Source: Brachionus rotundiformis
Taxonomy: Eukaryota > Rotifera > Eurotatoria > Ploima > Brachionidae
DNA length: 64,000 nt
Reading direction: 5' to 3'
Assembly (NCBI GenBank): GCA_016802295.1
Contig: JAESIW010000020.1
Coordinates: 2,959,964 to 3,023,963, forward strand
The notes under the pieces were generated by a model. That model saw nothing but the letters and a program-made list of their open reading frames with translations. It was not told where the DNA came from and made no database searches. The position numbers and the translations under genes were made by a program. Positions 1 to 8,672 of this stretch are shown here, piece by piece (the first letter of the stretch is position 1; the number at the start of each line of letters is the position of its first letter).

Positions 1-95
1 TAAAGTTAAACATCTTCTAAAAGTAGCTTCTTAGTGAAGGGAATATCTTTGTGTCTCTTCTTTGGACCTTCTCAATTTCAGCAGCATCTAGTGAA
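1..95 (-). mobile_element. LINE reverse-transcriptase C-terminal fragment, cut by the window edge
   Basis: On the minus strand this stretch reads AAEIEKVQRRDTKIFPSLRS, followed by a stop. It resembles the conserved region of CR1/jockey-like LINE ORF2 proteins just after the RT core (pattern IExVQRRATKxIPxLR). Only about 30 codons are recognisable, and no intact RT is visible. It is probably a dead 5'-truncated copy, possibly continuing to the left of the window. Confidence 0.5.
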
Positions 96-1911
96 TTTCA
101 CAAAATATGAATTTATGGCAAACTCTGTGTTCTGTGTAAAGCATTTTAAGTAAATTAATGCTTAATTTTTTTAAACTCTAAGCCATCATTTCCAAATTAC
201 GATTGAAAAGTAATTTATTGAAAAGTAGGAGGCATCGCACAGTTTTTGGCAAGAACGGCTCTCAGTGAAATTTTTCATTCGATCTTTCGATGAATAATTT
301 ACTAATGGAGAAAAATTATCTGAAAGGAGTCAATTTAACTGAAAATGGGATTTAGGAGAATTTTTAATAAGCGTTTGGATAATATGAGGACAATTTTGTT
401 TAGACTTAACTTCAAATTCAGATAAAAAGAGCTTTATTAGATTAAAATTCTATTTTATTAAAAATAGTGTTAATATAATTAAATGAATATATCAATATTT
501 CTACCTTATAAAAATAAAACAAATAGTGGTTGTTTAGACAATTAATTTGAATAAAAATATTTTCCCTAGCAACAATATGAATAGAAGAACGCATAAATCA
601 GCTTTTAAAACAAAATTAAAATTAGCTGTAAATTTGGCGCTAAAATAATATTTGATTTTAATTTAGACTTTTAAATTTTTAAACGAAAATATGAAAATTA
701 AAATACAGAATGCTAAACAAAAAAAAACACACCTTAAAAATTATTCTGTTGAGACTGTTTCAGAGGAATATCGGGTCAAATCATTTAATAATTAAATCTT
801 GACTTTTTTTTAAGTTCAAAATTCCTAAGAAGTATCAAAAAAAAATAAACCGAAATTTTTTTTAATTCAAATATATAAACAAGATTTCAATAGAATAATA
901 TATCTGAATTTAAAAAAAATATCGGTATTTTTTGTTTTTTTTGATACTTTTTAGCAATTTTGACAATTATGCAAGTCCGGAATGTGCACTAAATTGCGTT
1001 TACAGAACTGGTAAAAACATTTGGAAAAAAAAGTTTTTAATTATGTTCTATTTTTTATCATGTACCATATTTCACAAAACGGGAATATCGGCTATTAGAT
1101 ATTTGAATTGACTATTTAGTAATTATTTATTTCATTACGCTTAATACCAAATATATATTTTAAAAAAGTATAAAGTTTGACTTAAAAAACCAAACAATGC
1201 GTCATAAAAAATTTTCCAATCTAAATTTGAAGACAGATTTTTGAAAAAGAAGAGAAATCATCTTTTTAAGAGAGATGTTTTATTTTTTATAACAAATATC
1301 CTTATAAAAATGTAAAAAAACTTTAAAATGGCTTATTTTTTTAGATTAATTTTTTCAACCACTAAATTTAAGTTCGATTAAAATCTTATTATCTACAAAT
1401 TTTCGTGTTCAGCTTTAAGCTTAAAAAAGCAAATTGATCACTAATTACTTATTGCCAAAAAAAATGTTGCCCAAATTGTATCTTTCAGAACAGTTTTGGT
1501 AAAAAAACAGAATACTTTGCCAAATGAGACATATGAAACAATAAAAACAAAAAATCTAATTCTAAAAATTTTTAAAAATATTAAATTTTTTAAAGTCTTT
1601 AAAAATCAAATTTAGAAAAATATCTTCAACTAAACTTAAAACCATTCATCAGTCTCTTTTTACCAGTCTTTTAAACTTAAAGCCAAAAAAATTTCATCTT
1701 TATAAATTATAAAAAAATATATTGCAAATTTTAAATTTTTGTTTATTTGCATGAAAATTTCAAAGCAAAATCGCGTGTATTGAATGATTAATACACAGCC
1801 ATGTACTACAAGCGATCTACTCAGCTTAAATTAGGTTCAAGTTTAGTTAACATAGACGAACATAGAGAGAGAATTTTCACTAGAAAACCAATTTAAATCT
1901 ATCAATTTAAA
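96..1911. other. Intergenic AT-rich DNA with rpS11 promoter at its right end
   Basis: I see no coding potential, RNA gene or repeat structure here. The rpS11 promoter and 5'UTR must lie in the last few hundred bases. I could not identify a clear TATA box or a pyrimidine-tract (TOP) start. Confidence 0.5.
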
Positions 1912-2889
1912 ATGGATGTTAAAGTAATTTGTCTTATAAATCAACCCTTTAAATCATTTTTAATCGATAAGTAATCAGAGGAATTTTTTTCTAGGAAAGA
2001 ACCTTCCAAAAACAACCGACCATCTTCTTGAACAAAAAGAGCCAATATGGCAAATCGAGAGAAAGAGCCGAGAGATACACCAAAAACGTCGGTTTAGGAT
2101 TCAAGACCCCAAGAGACGTATGCACCAGACTAATTTTTATGCTTCAAATTTTAAAAAAATTCCTATTAAGGCTATTGAAGGCACCTACATTGACAAAAAA
2201 TGTCCATTCACCGGAAACGTCTCGATCAGAGGCCGTATTTTGACCGGGGTTGTCATCAAAAACAAAATGACCCGAACCATCGTCATTCGTAGAGATTATT
2301 TGCACTACGTCAGAAAATACAATCGTTTCGAAAAGAGACACAAGAACATCTCAGCCCACTGCAGTCCATGCTTCAGGTAACTCAAAACTTCTGGTTATTT
2401 TCAAGCCGGATCGAGATGGAGCATAAAACTGCAAAATTTTTATGCTCCATTTTAACAAGCCAGGCAAAATGACCTGGACTAAATGACAGATTAGGCTCTT
2501 GACCACTTGTAGAACCTAAATTTGTAAATTATTTCAACATGACTAATTATTTAAAATAAAATGATGAATTTTTATCACGATGGTCTTCTGAATTCAGAAT
2601 GAAAGACGCTTTAAAATTATTCTGATAAATTTATTTTTTATTAGTGGAAGTGATGAGGCTTTTATCACGATGGTCTTCTGATAAAAAATGAAGACATCAT
2701 ATTAGCATTTCTGATCAATTTTATCATTTATAGGAACAAGCTGATTAATTTTATTCTCATTTTAGAGACATTCAAATCGGTGATATTGTTACTGTTGGTG
2801 AATGCAGACCATTGAGCAAGACTGTTCGCTTCAATGTCCTCAAAGCTTCGTCCGCCAAAGGAGCTAAAAAACAATTCTCCAAATTTTAA
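1912..2889 (+). CDS. rpS11: 40S ribosomal protein S11 (uS17), four exons
   Basis: This is a component of the 40S ribosomal subunit. I read four exons, 1912-1923, 1995-2117, 2171-2376 and 2766-2889, giving 154 residues, close to the 158 of human RPS11. The introns are GT-AG, of 71, 53 and 389 bp. The protein starts MDVKERTFQKQPTIF and contains KNVGLGFKTPRD, IEGTYIDKKCPFTGNVSIRG, TIVIRRDYLHYVRKYNRFEK and a C-terminus in KKQFSKF, all hallmarks of the family. Exon 1 codes for only four residues (MDVK); it was chosen because it is the nearest in-frame ATG followed by a GT donor. The third intron carries two C/D snoRNAs. An AATAAA-like signal lies about 20 bp after the stop. Identification is certain; exon 1 is a little less so. 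Confidence 0.95.
2416..2450 (+). other. Perfect 12-bp hairpin in the last rpS11 intron
   Basis: ATGGAGCATAAA (2416-2427) pairs perfectly with TTTATGCTCCAT (2439-2450) around an 11-nt loop. A second short stem, CCAGG/CCTGG, follows at about 2461-2478. It lies upstream of the two snoRNAs in the same intron. It could be part of another small RNA or a processing structure; no family is assigned. Confidence 0.45.
2556..2630 (+). ncRNA. C/D box snoRNA, SNORD35-like, copy 1 (intronic in rpS11)
   Basis: C box ATGATGA is at 2561-2567, internal D' box CTGA at 2588-2591, a C'-like TGAAAGA at 2600-2606 and D box CTGA at 2622-2625. The guide upstream of D' is ATCACGATGGTCTT. From memory of conserved 28S rRNA, TCACGATGGTCT pairs with AGACCGTCGTGA over 12 bp with one G-U. 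This is the target and guide of vertebrate SNORD35, whose B copy is also hosted by RPS11. The fifth base before D' pairs with a C, consistent with 2'-O-methylation of that C. Confidence 0.85.
2646..2718 (+). ncRNA. C/D box snoRNA, SNORD35-like, copy 2 (same rpS11 intron)
   Basis: C box GTGATGA is at 2650-2656, the identical guide TTTATCACGATGGTCTT ends at D' CTGA (2678-2681), a C'-like TGAAGA follows, and D box CTGA is at 2711-2714. Its C box starts only 24 nt after the D box of copy 1, so two snoRNAs share one intron. It ends about 50 nt before the 3' splice site at 2765. The region between D' and D differs from copy 1, while the guide is invariant. Confidence 0.85.
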
Positions 2890-2976
2890 AAAATTTTTAT
2901 TAATTATTATTTAATAAAAATTTTTTGAAATAATTTTTTTATTCTTATTAAAAAAAAGATTTCGATAAAAAATTAT

Positions 2977-3050
2977 ATTAAATGATGAGATTTATCACGA
3001 TGGTCTTCTGAAAAAAGCATTGAAGACAGTTTTATAATTTCTGATAATTT
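2977..3050 (+). ncRNA. C/D box snoRNA, SNORD35-like, copy 3 (downstream of the rpS11 stop)
   Basis: C box ATGATGA is at 2982-2988, the same guide TTTATCACGATGGTCTT ends at D' CTGA (3008-3011), a C'-like TGAAGA follows at about 3021, and D box CTGA is at 3041-3044. AAATTAT just upstream can pair with ATAATTT after the D box as a terminal stem. It begins about 90 bp past the rpS11 stop, so it lies in a 3'UTR intron, is processed from read-through RNA, or has its own promoter. Confidence 0.8.
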
Positions 3051-4060
3051 TCAAAAAAATCCATTTGGTTTTTTCGTCATCAAGCTTTTGCCAAAAATCA
3101 ATTAAACCATTACCTGTTTATTTTATTCTCATATTTAGTCCTTACTCCTAAACTTTTAGTAGATATTAATCGGAAATTAATTTCACAATTTTTTAATAAA
3201 TCAGCAATATAAAAGTTAATAGAAATTTTTTCAAAAATTTACTTGAGTCTAACAAAAAATATGAAAAGTTTCTTCCAAATTAAGCTACCATCTAATTAAT
3301 GTAGCAATACTTTTTATTTATTTATTTAGCGACAAAGAATGCTTTAGTGTTGGTCGTTAGATCACAAAAGTACTTCACAAAAGTTTAGCACAAAAAGTCG
3401 GATAATAAGTTCTTAATCTAATGATATAATATAAAGAGATTTCCGAATGAAATTCAAAACTGCTCTTTGAAATTTTTCCAAATCTAAATCCAACTCGGAA
3501 GAAACTAAAAATTGAAATTCTCATAGGTAGGCATTCTGTTTTCCTATTAAAAAAGAAAAAAATTATTAATATAAAATCCCTTTAACGGAATTGTTTTGAG
3601 TACCAATTTATTTAATTAATTCAATTAAAGAATATATTTAAAGAAAGACATATCTGACTTTTTATCCTTATTTTTTTTCTTTCAAAAAATAAAATAATGT
3701 CGCCTTTATTAAAAAATTTGGTCCATATTTTGATTCTAGGAAAACCACTCGAACCTTAGTACTGTATGCCTAGATTAGAAAAATGATTTAAATGTGTAAT
3801 TGTGTAAGTTTATCGATATTTATTAAGGAAATTGACTAAAAGTATTTCCTAAATCAAATTTATAGCTTTTAATAAAATTATTTTTAGCTAAAAACTCTAA
3901 AAAAAATTTCCAATTAGGCGACAATTAAACCATTTAATTTAACTGGCCACTAGAAATAAGTTGAGTGTAAAAAGCATCAATAAATTTTTGTTTCAAAAAA
4001 TATAAATTTAATTAATAGTTAAGCTTTTAGTTTTTATAGAACTCCAAAATTAAATTTAAT
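3051..4060. other. Intergenic AT-rich DNA
   Basis: No ORF, RNA or repeat could be supported. It separates rpS11 and its third snoRNA from the neuropeptide gene and must contain the latter's promoter. Confidence 0.5.
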
Positions 4061-4516
4061 ATGAGCTCATCACGATTAATTTATAGCTTTGCCATTTTAT
4101 GCTCCTTTGGAATATGGTTTGTTAGATCCGAAAATGTACTCAGCCAAGTGGATGGTGATTCCAAAGATCAAGAGCTTGGAATAATGTCCAAGAGACTAAA
4201 AGACATGTACATTCTGAACGAGCTTAGACAATTAAAATCGATCCGTAACAAGCTAGACAAATTATTAAATGATCAAGATCGTGAACAAATGGATAGTGAA
4301 GCCTATGATTTATCAGAAGAGAGGGACAGGAAATCTGTAATGTTGCCAAGAATTGGACGCTCACCAGTTGTATTTCCAAGGATCGGTAGCGAAAAAAAAC
4401 GTGCTGTTTTTCAGCCAAGAGTTGGTCGAAACTACGATCGTTACGAGAGCGATCAAAATGATGATTCTTTTTTAAACGAGGAAAAGAGAATTGCTTTTAA
4501 GCCAAGAATTGGTTAA
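4061..4516 (+). CDS. PRI/PRV-amide neuropeptide precursor (CAPA/neuromedin-U-like)
   Basis: This is a secreted prohormone of 151 residues in a single exon. Residues 1 to about 23 form a hydrophobic signal peptide (RLIYSFAILCSFGIWF core). Residues 40-90 are a charged, probably helical spacer. The C-terminal third carries four repeats: SVMLPRI followed by GR (92-100), SPVVFPRI followed by GSEKKR (101-114), AVFQPRV followed by GR (115-123), and IAFKPRI followed by a final Gly and the stop (144-151), preceded by EKR. Gly next to a basic residue, or at the very C-terminus, predicts amidation. The FPRI/V-amide ends match insect CAPA/periviscerokinin and the broader PRX-amide group. The peptides would act through neuromedin-U/CAPA-type GPCRs; that is family knowledge, not seen here. 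Confidence 0.85.
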   Translation: MSSSRLIYSFAILCSFGIWFVRSENVLSQVDGDSKDQELGIMSKRLKDMYILNELRQLKSIRNKLDKLLNDQDREQMDSEAYDLSEERDRKSVMLPRIGRSPVVFPRIGSEKKRAVFQPRVGRNYDRYESDQNDDSFLNEEKRIAFKPRIG

Positions 4517-4878
4517 ATTATTTTTTTAAATTAATTTTTTTGTCTCTTAAATGTTCAATTTTTTAATTTAAACAAAAACTATTTAGCAAAATTTTTCAAA
4601 TAAAATGTTGTTAGAAAAAAATGCTTTATTTATCTATAATACATAACCAGAATTGATTGATATTTTAAAAATAAACTTATATTTGTTCATAAAGAAGAAT
4701 TATTTATTTTTGGCTCGAAACAATAACAACAATTTCTCGTCAATCCTTTTCCTCAGCTTTTTAATTACTTGATTACGAACAAATTTTTTGAATTCATTCA
4801 GCTTTTTTAAAATTAGTAATTTAGGAAAATAGAAATTTTTTATTTATTTATTTATTAAACATATTTGTAATTTCTAAA

Positions 4879-5976
4879 TCAGCCTAAAAAGCTTGAGAAA
4901 AAAGTTATTTTTTTCCTAATAATTGAAGGACCGAATTCTTCATAGTCCTTTTTATCAATCAGCGTATTTTCAAAATTTGGCAATGAAGCCAAAATAGAAC
5001 CTCCGAGCCAAGCTGAATAGGTTGGTTTTGGATGAGAAATCACTTTTACATTAGTTCTCCATGGAGCTAAGCGTTTCATTTCCTTTTGAAAACGCTCAGT
5101 AAAGCCAGGCATCATTGTTGTTCCGCCAGTTACCACAACATTTTGAAATAAGCTCTTTTGAATGTGTTTTTCGCATTTTTTAATTGCTTTGGAGCATACT
5201 TGATGAATTCCTGGAAGCAAAAAACCGATTGAACCAGGATCAAAAAGAGCCTCTGGTACCAAAAAACGTTCCTTGGACAGTGATATTGTGGTACCGTCTG
5301 GCAATTTATAATCTAAAGTAATAGCAAACTGATCAATAGGCTTTTTAATTTCGCTTTTTTTGTCTTTGGAAACAAAGCAAAATTTTTCTTTAATATCCTT
5401 ACCAACATGCTTGTTAGGTATAAAATTTTTTTTAGCAATCAAAAGATTAAAAAGATAATCGGTAAGATCTGTACCGGCGAATTCCATGCGCGCAAATGCA
5501 TTGTATACCGCGAGGTTTTTGTACATTGGCAAAATTTGTGTCAGACCATCTCCACATTCCACAATAATACCAGTATCCAGACCGCTAGAAAGCATAGACA
5601 GAACAGATTGTAATTGCATAGACATGGATGGAACCATGTACTTCTCGAATATTAATTCAGTTATTTGTTCACGTTGGGATCTTGTACAGCACGGACTTTC
5701 GCTGAAAAATACTGGCTGGTTAACTGGGTCAACATTAAGCTCGTCGAAAATATATGACCAAATTTTTTCAATATCATTCCAATTTGTAACAAAGCCTCGA
5801 TTTATTGGGCAACCTAATTTCACAATTTCCCTTCTATTTTGACCATTTATTCCTATTTTGCTATCTAATTTGCTATCTAGAGCTACAGTGGTTGGCAGTA
5901 GCAAACTGGGCTCTTTGTCTTCAGATAGACCAGCTTTAAACGTATCAGAACCACAATCAATAATTACTGCTTTCAT
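4879..5976 (-). CDS. Divergent actin-like protein
   Basis: This is a 365-residue intronless actin-fold protein, 171 bp downstream of a canonical actin on the same strand. Conserved stretches include NWNDIEKIW, AGTDLTDYL, DIKEKFCFV, VVTGGTTMMPGFTERFQKEM and [10 protein letters not shown]. Departures from actin are specific: the first phosphate loop reads DCGSDTFKAG (actin [10 protein letters not shown]), the second reads ECGDG (actin DSGDG, Asp154 to Glu), and the position of catalytic His161 is Gln147. Gln137 is kept (Gln123 here). The stretch covering the DNase-I loop is shortened, and the C-terminus is KITFFSSFLG instead of the usual HRKCF. It is a lineage-specific actin or ARP resembling testis-type actin-related proteins in its degree of divergence. 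ORF integrity argues for selection. Confidence 0.85.
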   Translation of the reverse strand: MKAVIIDCGSDTFKAGLSEDKEPSLLLPTTVALDSKLDSKIGINGQNRREIVKLGCPINRGFVTNWNDIEKIWSYIFDELNVDPVNQPVFFSESPCCTRSQREQITELIFEKYMVPSMSMQLQSVLSMLSSGLDTGIIVECGDGLTQILPMYKNLAVYNAFARMEFAGTDLTDYLFNLLIAKKNFIPNKHVGKDIKEKFCFVSKDKKSEIKKPIDQFAITLDYKLPDGTTISLSKERFLVPEALFDPGSIGFLLPGIHQVCSKAIKKCEKHIQKSLFQNVVVTGGTTMMPGFTERFQKEMKRLAPWRTNVKVISHPKPTYSAWLGGSILASLPNFENTLIDKKDYEEFGPSIIRKKITFFSSFLG

Positions 5977-6147
5977 TTTAAAATTAAAATAAAAATTAAA
6001 ACTTAATTTTTTTACTATGACTATTCAAATTTTTTTAGTTAACAAAATAAATTTAAAAATTAAAAGATAAAAACATGAGTTACCAAATATTTAAACATAA
6101 CTTTATTAAAAGTTTACTAAAATACTAAAGAAAATTTTATCCATTTT

Positions 6148-7278
6148 TCAGAAACATTTTCTGTGAACAATTGAAGGACCGGACTCGTCATATTCCTGTT
6201 TCGAAATCCACATGGTCTGAAATGTGGACAAAGATGCCAAAATTGAGCCACCTATCCATACCGAATACTTTCGCTCTGGTGGAGCAATTATTTTTATTTT
6301 CATTGTGCTTGGAGCAAGAGCGGTCATTTCTTTTTGCATACGATCGGCAATACCAGGATACATAGTTGAGCCTCCGGAAAGAACTGTATTGGCATACAAA
6401 TCCTTCCTAATGTCAATGTCGCATTTCATTATGGAATTGTAGCATGTTTCGTGTATTCCTGCAATTTCCATTCCCAAAAACGAAGGCTGAAACAAGGCTT
6501 CCGGAGATCTGAATCTCTCGTTTCCAATTGTAATCACTTGGCCATCTGGGAGCTCATACGACTTTTCAAGTGATGAAGACGTGGCTGCTGTTGCCATTTC
6601 TTGTTCAAAATCTACGGCTACATAGCACAACTTTTCTTTTATGTCTCTGACAATTTCTCTTTCAGCAGTTGTAACAAATGAGTATCCACGTTCTGTCAAT
6701 ATTTTCATTAAATAGTCGGTCAAGTCACGGCCAGCCAAATCCAATCGTAAGATTGCGTGCGGCAGTGCATAACCTTCGTAAATGGGAACAGTGTGCGACA
6801 CGCCATCGCCAGAATCCAACACAATGCCAGTTGTACGACCAGAAGCGTACAAAGACAGAACAGCTTGTATGGCAACGTACATGGCAGGCGTGTTGAATGT
6901 TTCGAACATGATTTGTGTCATTTTTTCTCTGTTTGCTTTGGGATTGAGAGGAGCTTCGGTCAACAATACTGGATGTTCCTCTGGTGCCACTCTTAATTCA
7001 TTGTAAAAAGTATGATGCCAGATTTTTTCCATATCGTCCCAATTGGTCACAATGCCATGTTCGATTGGGTATTTTAGAGTCAGGATGCCTCTTTTAGATT
7101 GGGCCTCATCGCCGACATAGGTGTCTTTTTGGCCCATTCCAATCATTACGCCATGATGCCGTGGTCGACCGACAATCGAGGGAAAGACGGCTCTTGGAGC
7201 CTCTTCGCCCGCGAAACCTGCTTTACACATGCCTGATCCATTGTCTATTACCAATGAAGTAATTTCTTCGTCACACAT
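6148..7278 (-). CDS. Actin
   Basis: This is a conventional actin of 376 residues without introns in the coding region. It begins [20 protein letters not shown], keeps [40 protein letters not shown] and [19 protein letters not shown], and ends in [13 protein letters not shown]-binding loops and catalytic Gln/His are intact. Some otherwise very conserved positions vary, for example [20 protein letters not shown] and [18 protein letters not shown], which suits a cytoplasmic-type invertebrate actin. A CArg-type SRF site lies about 100 bp upstream of the start codon. A non-coding 5' exon is common in actin genes but cannot be placed here. Confidence 0.97.
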
Positions 7279-7316
7279 TTTAGAATTTTAAATAGCTTTT
7301 AGAGCAAGTCCCAGTG

Positions 7317-7325
7317 TTTAAATAG
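7317..7325 (-). promoter_or_regulatory. Possible TATA-like element of the actin promoter
   Basis: On the minus strand TATTTAAA lies about 40 bp upstream of the actin ATG and downstream of the CArG box. In such AT-rich DNA this is weak evidence. Confidence 0.25.
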
Positions 7326-7376
7326 TAAAATAAGAATATTCTAAACAAGTTTGCTACAAACAGAGCTTAATTTTTA

Positions 7377-7386
7377 CCAAATATGG
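7377..7386. promoter_or_regulatory. CArG box (SRF site) upstream of actin
   Basis: CCAAATATGG matches CC(A/T)6GG exactly, 99-108 bp upstream of the actin start codon. SRF binding to CArG boxes in proximal actin promoters is well established in animals. Its placement at an actin gene makes a chance match less likely. Confidence 0.6.
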
Positions 7387-8672
7387 ATATTACTCAATCA
7401 TGTGGAACATTTATATAAATTTATTCTAGATGAGTAGAATAGTCGATTCTGAATCATGCATGTAACGCTTGGAGAGTATTTTTCATCATTGCTTTGATTG
7501 TTTTTGCTAAATACCAAAGTTTGGAATTTATTAATAATTATTTTGGTTTATGGATACAATAGATCATCAATAAATTTAAGATAAAATATTTTATCGTTAG
7601 CCGATTTTTGTCAACTTCGCACAAAAAATGGATAAAATTTAATCAGATTTTTTACTTCAGTGTTTACCAAAATTTAACTAAATAAATAATTGATTAATTA
7701 TATTCGATAATTTTGAGAGGAAGTTTTTTATTTTCCTGGTCTATTGTTCTTAATTGAAATTATACTTTAACATATCAATTAAATGATACCAATCAACTAA
7801 TAATTTATTAATTTATCTAATAATTGTTTTCATCAAAATATAAAATTTTTTGTTACTTCATATTTTTCATTTGTTTGAGTCATATTTTTCATATGAATGT
7901 TAAAAAAAGAATTAGTTTTTGAATCAATAACAACACAAAAATTTAAAAAAGTATGAATTTTTTTAATTTTTATGATTAATAAACCAGTTTAATTATTTGT
8001 TTATATTACTTAAATTAAAGTATAAATTTGAATCGTAATTTCAAAATTTTATTTAAGTCTCAACTAAAAAAATTTAATAAAATAACTTATTTTGATTTTT
8101 TTTAATCTAAACTTAAGAAATACACTTAAATCAAATATAAAATTTATTTTTATACTTATCAAACGGCTTAATTCAATTCTTAGACAAAACGCCCTTAAAC
8201 TCTCAGCGTCAGCGTTAATTAACTATTTTTAATTTCTAGACTTTTCTTATTTGTTTAAATATAAATTCATAATTTTTAAATTTTAAATATTTTTAAAAAG
8301 TCTAATAAAGCCCTCCTATTGAAAATATTCTTGCATTTGGAAATTTTTAAAGTTGGTTTGAAGCTTGGTTGTTTTTTTTTTTTTGTATTTTAAAACAAAT
8401 ATTTTATGATAATTTAGCAAGAACCGAAATTTTAAAAGTCTAGTTGAAAATTAGGTTGAAGCAATATAATTTAAAAAGGTAAAGATAAACCAAGCTAAAA
8501 TTTCACTATACTTTTTTAAAATTTTTCTAGAAATTCAATCAAAAAATTTAGTAAATTGAAATATTTTATTAGTAATAAATTTAGGTGATTAATAAAAACC
8601 AACATGAATGCTGTTTTTATGAGCTCTACTTTCAGCTCATAAAAAACATTATTAAAACTGCGTTCAAAAAGC
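7387..8672. other. Intergenic region between divergent genes (actin and LRAT-like)
   Basis: AT-rich DNA with no supported gene; both flanking genes read outward, so both promoters lie here. Confidence 0.5.

Noticed and set aside
2400..2555. Full H/ACA snoRNA in the rpS11 intron
   Set aside because: A strong 5' hairpin and an ANANNA-like AGATTA exist, but there is no clear pseudouridylation pocket and the ACA is too far from the second stem; kept only as a hairpin feature.
5407..7006. Plus-strand open stretches across the two actin genes
   Set aside because: They are antisense shadows of highly constrained actin codons and encode nothing recognisable.
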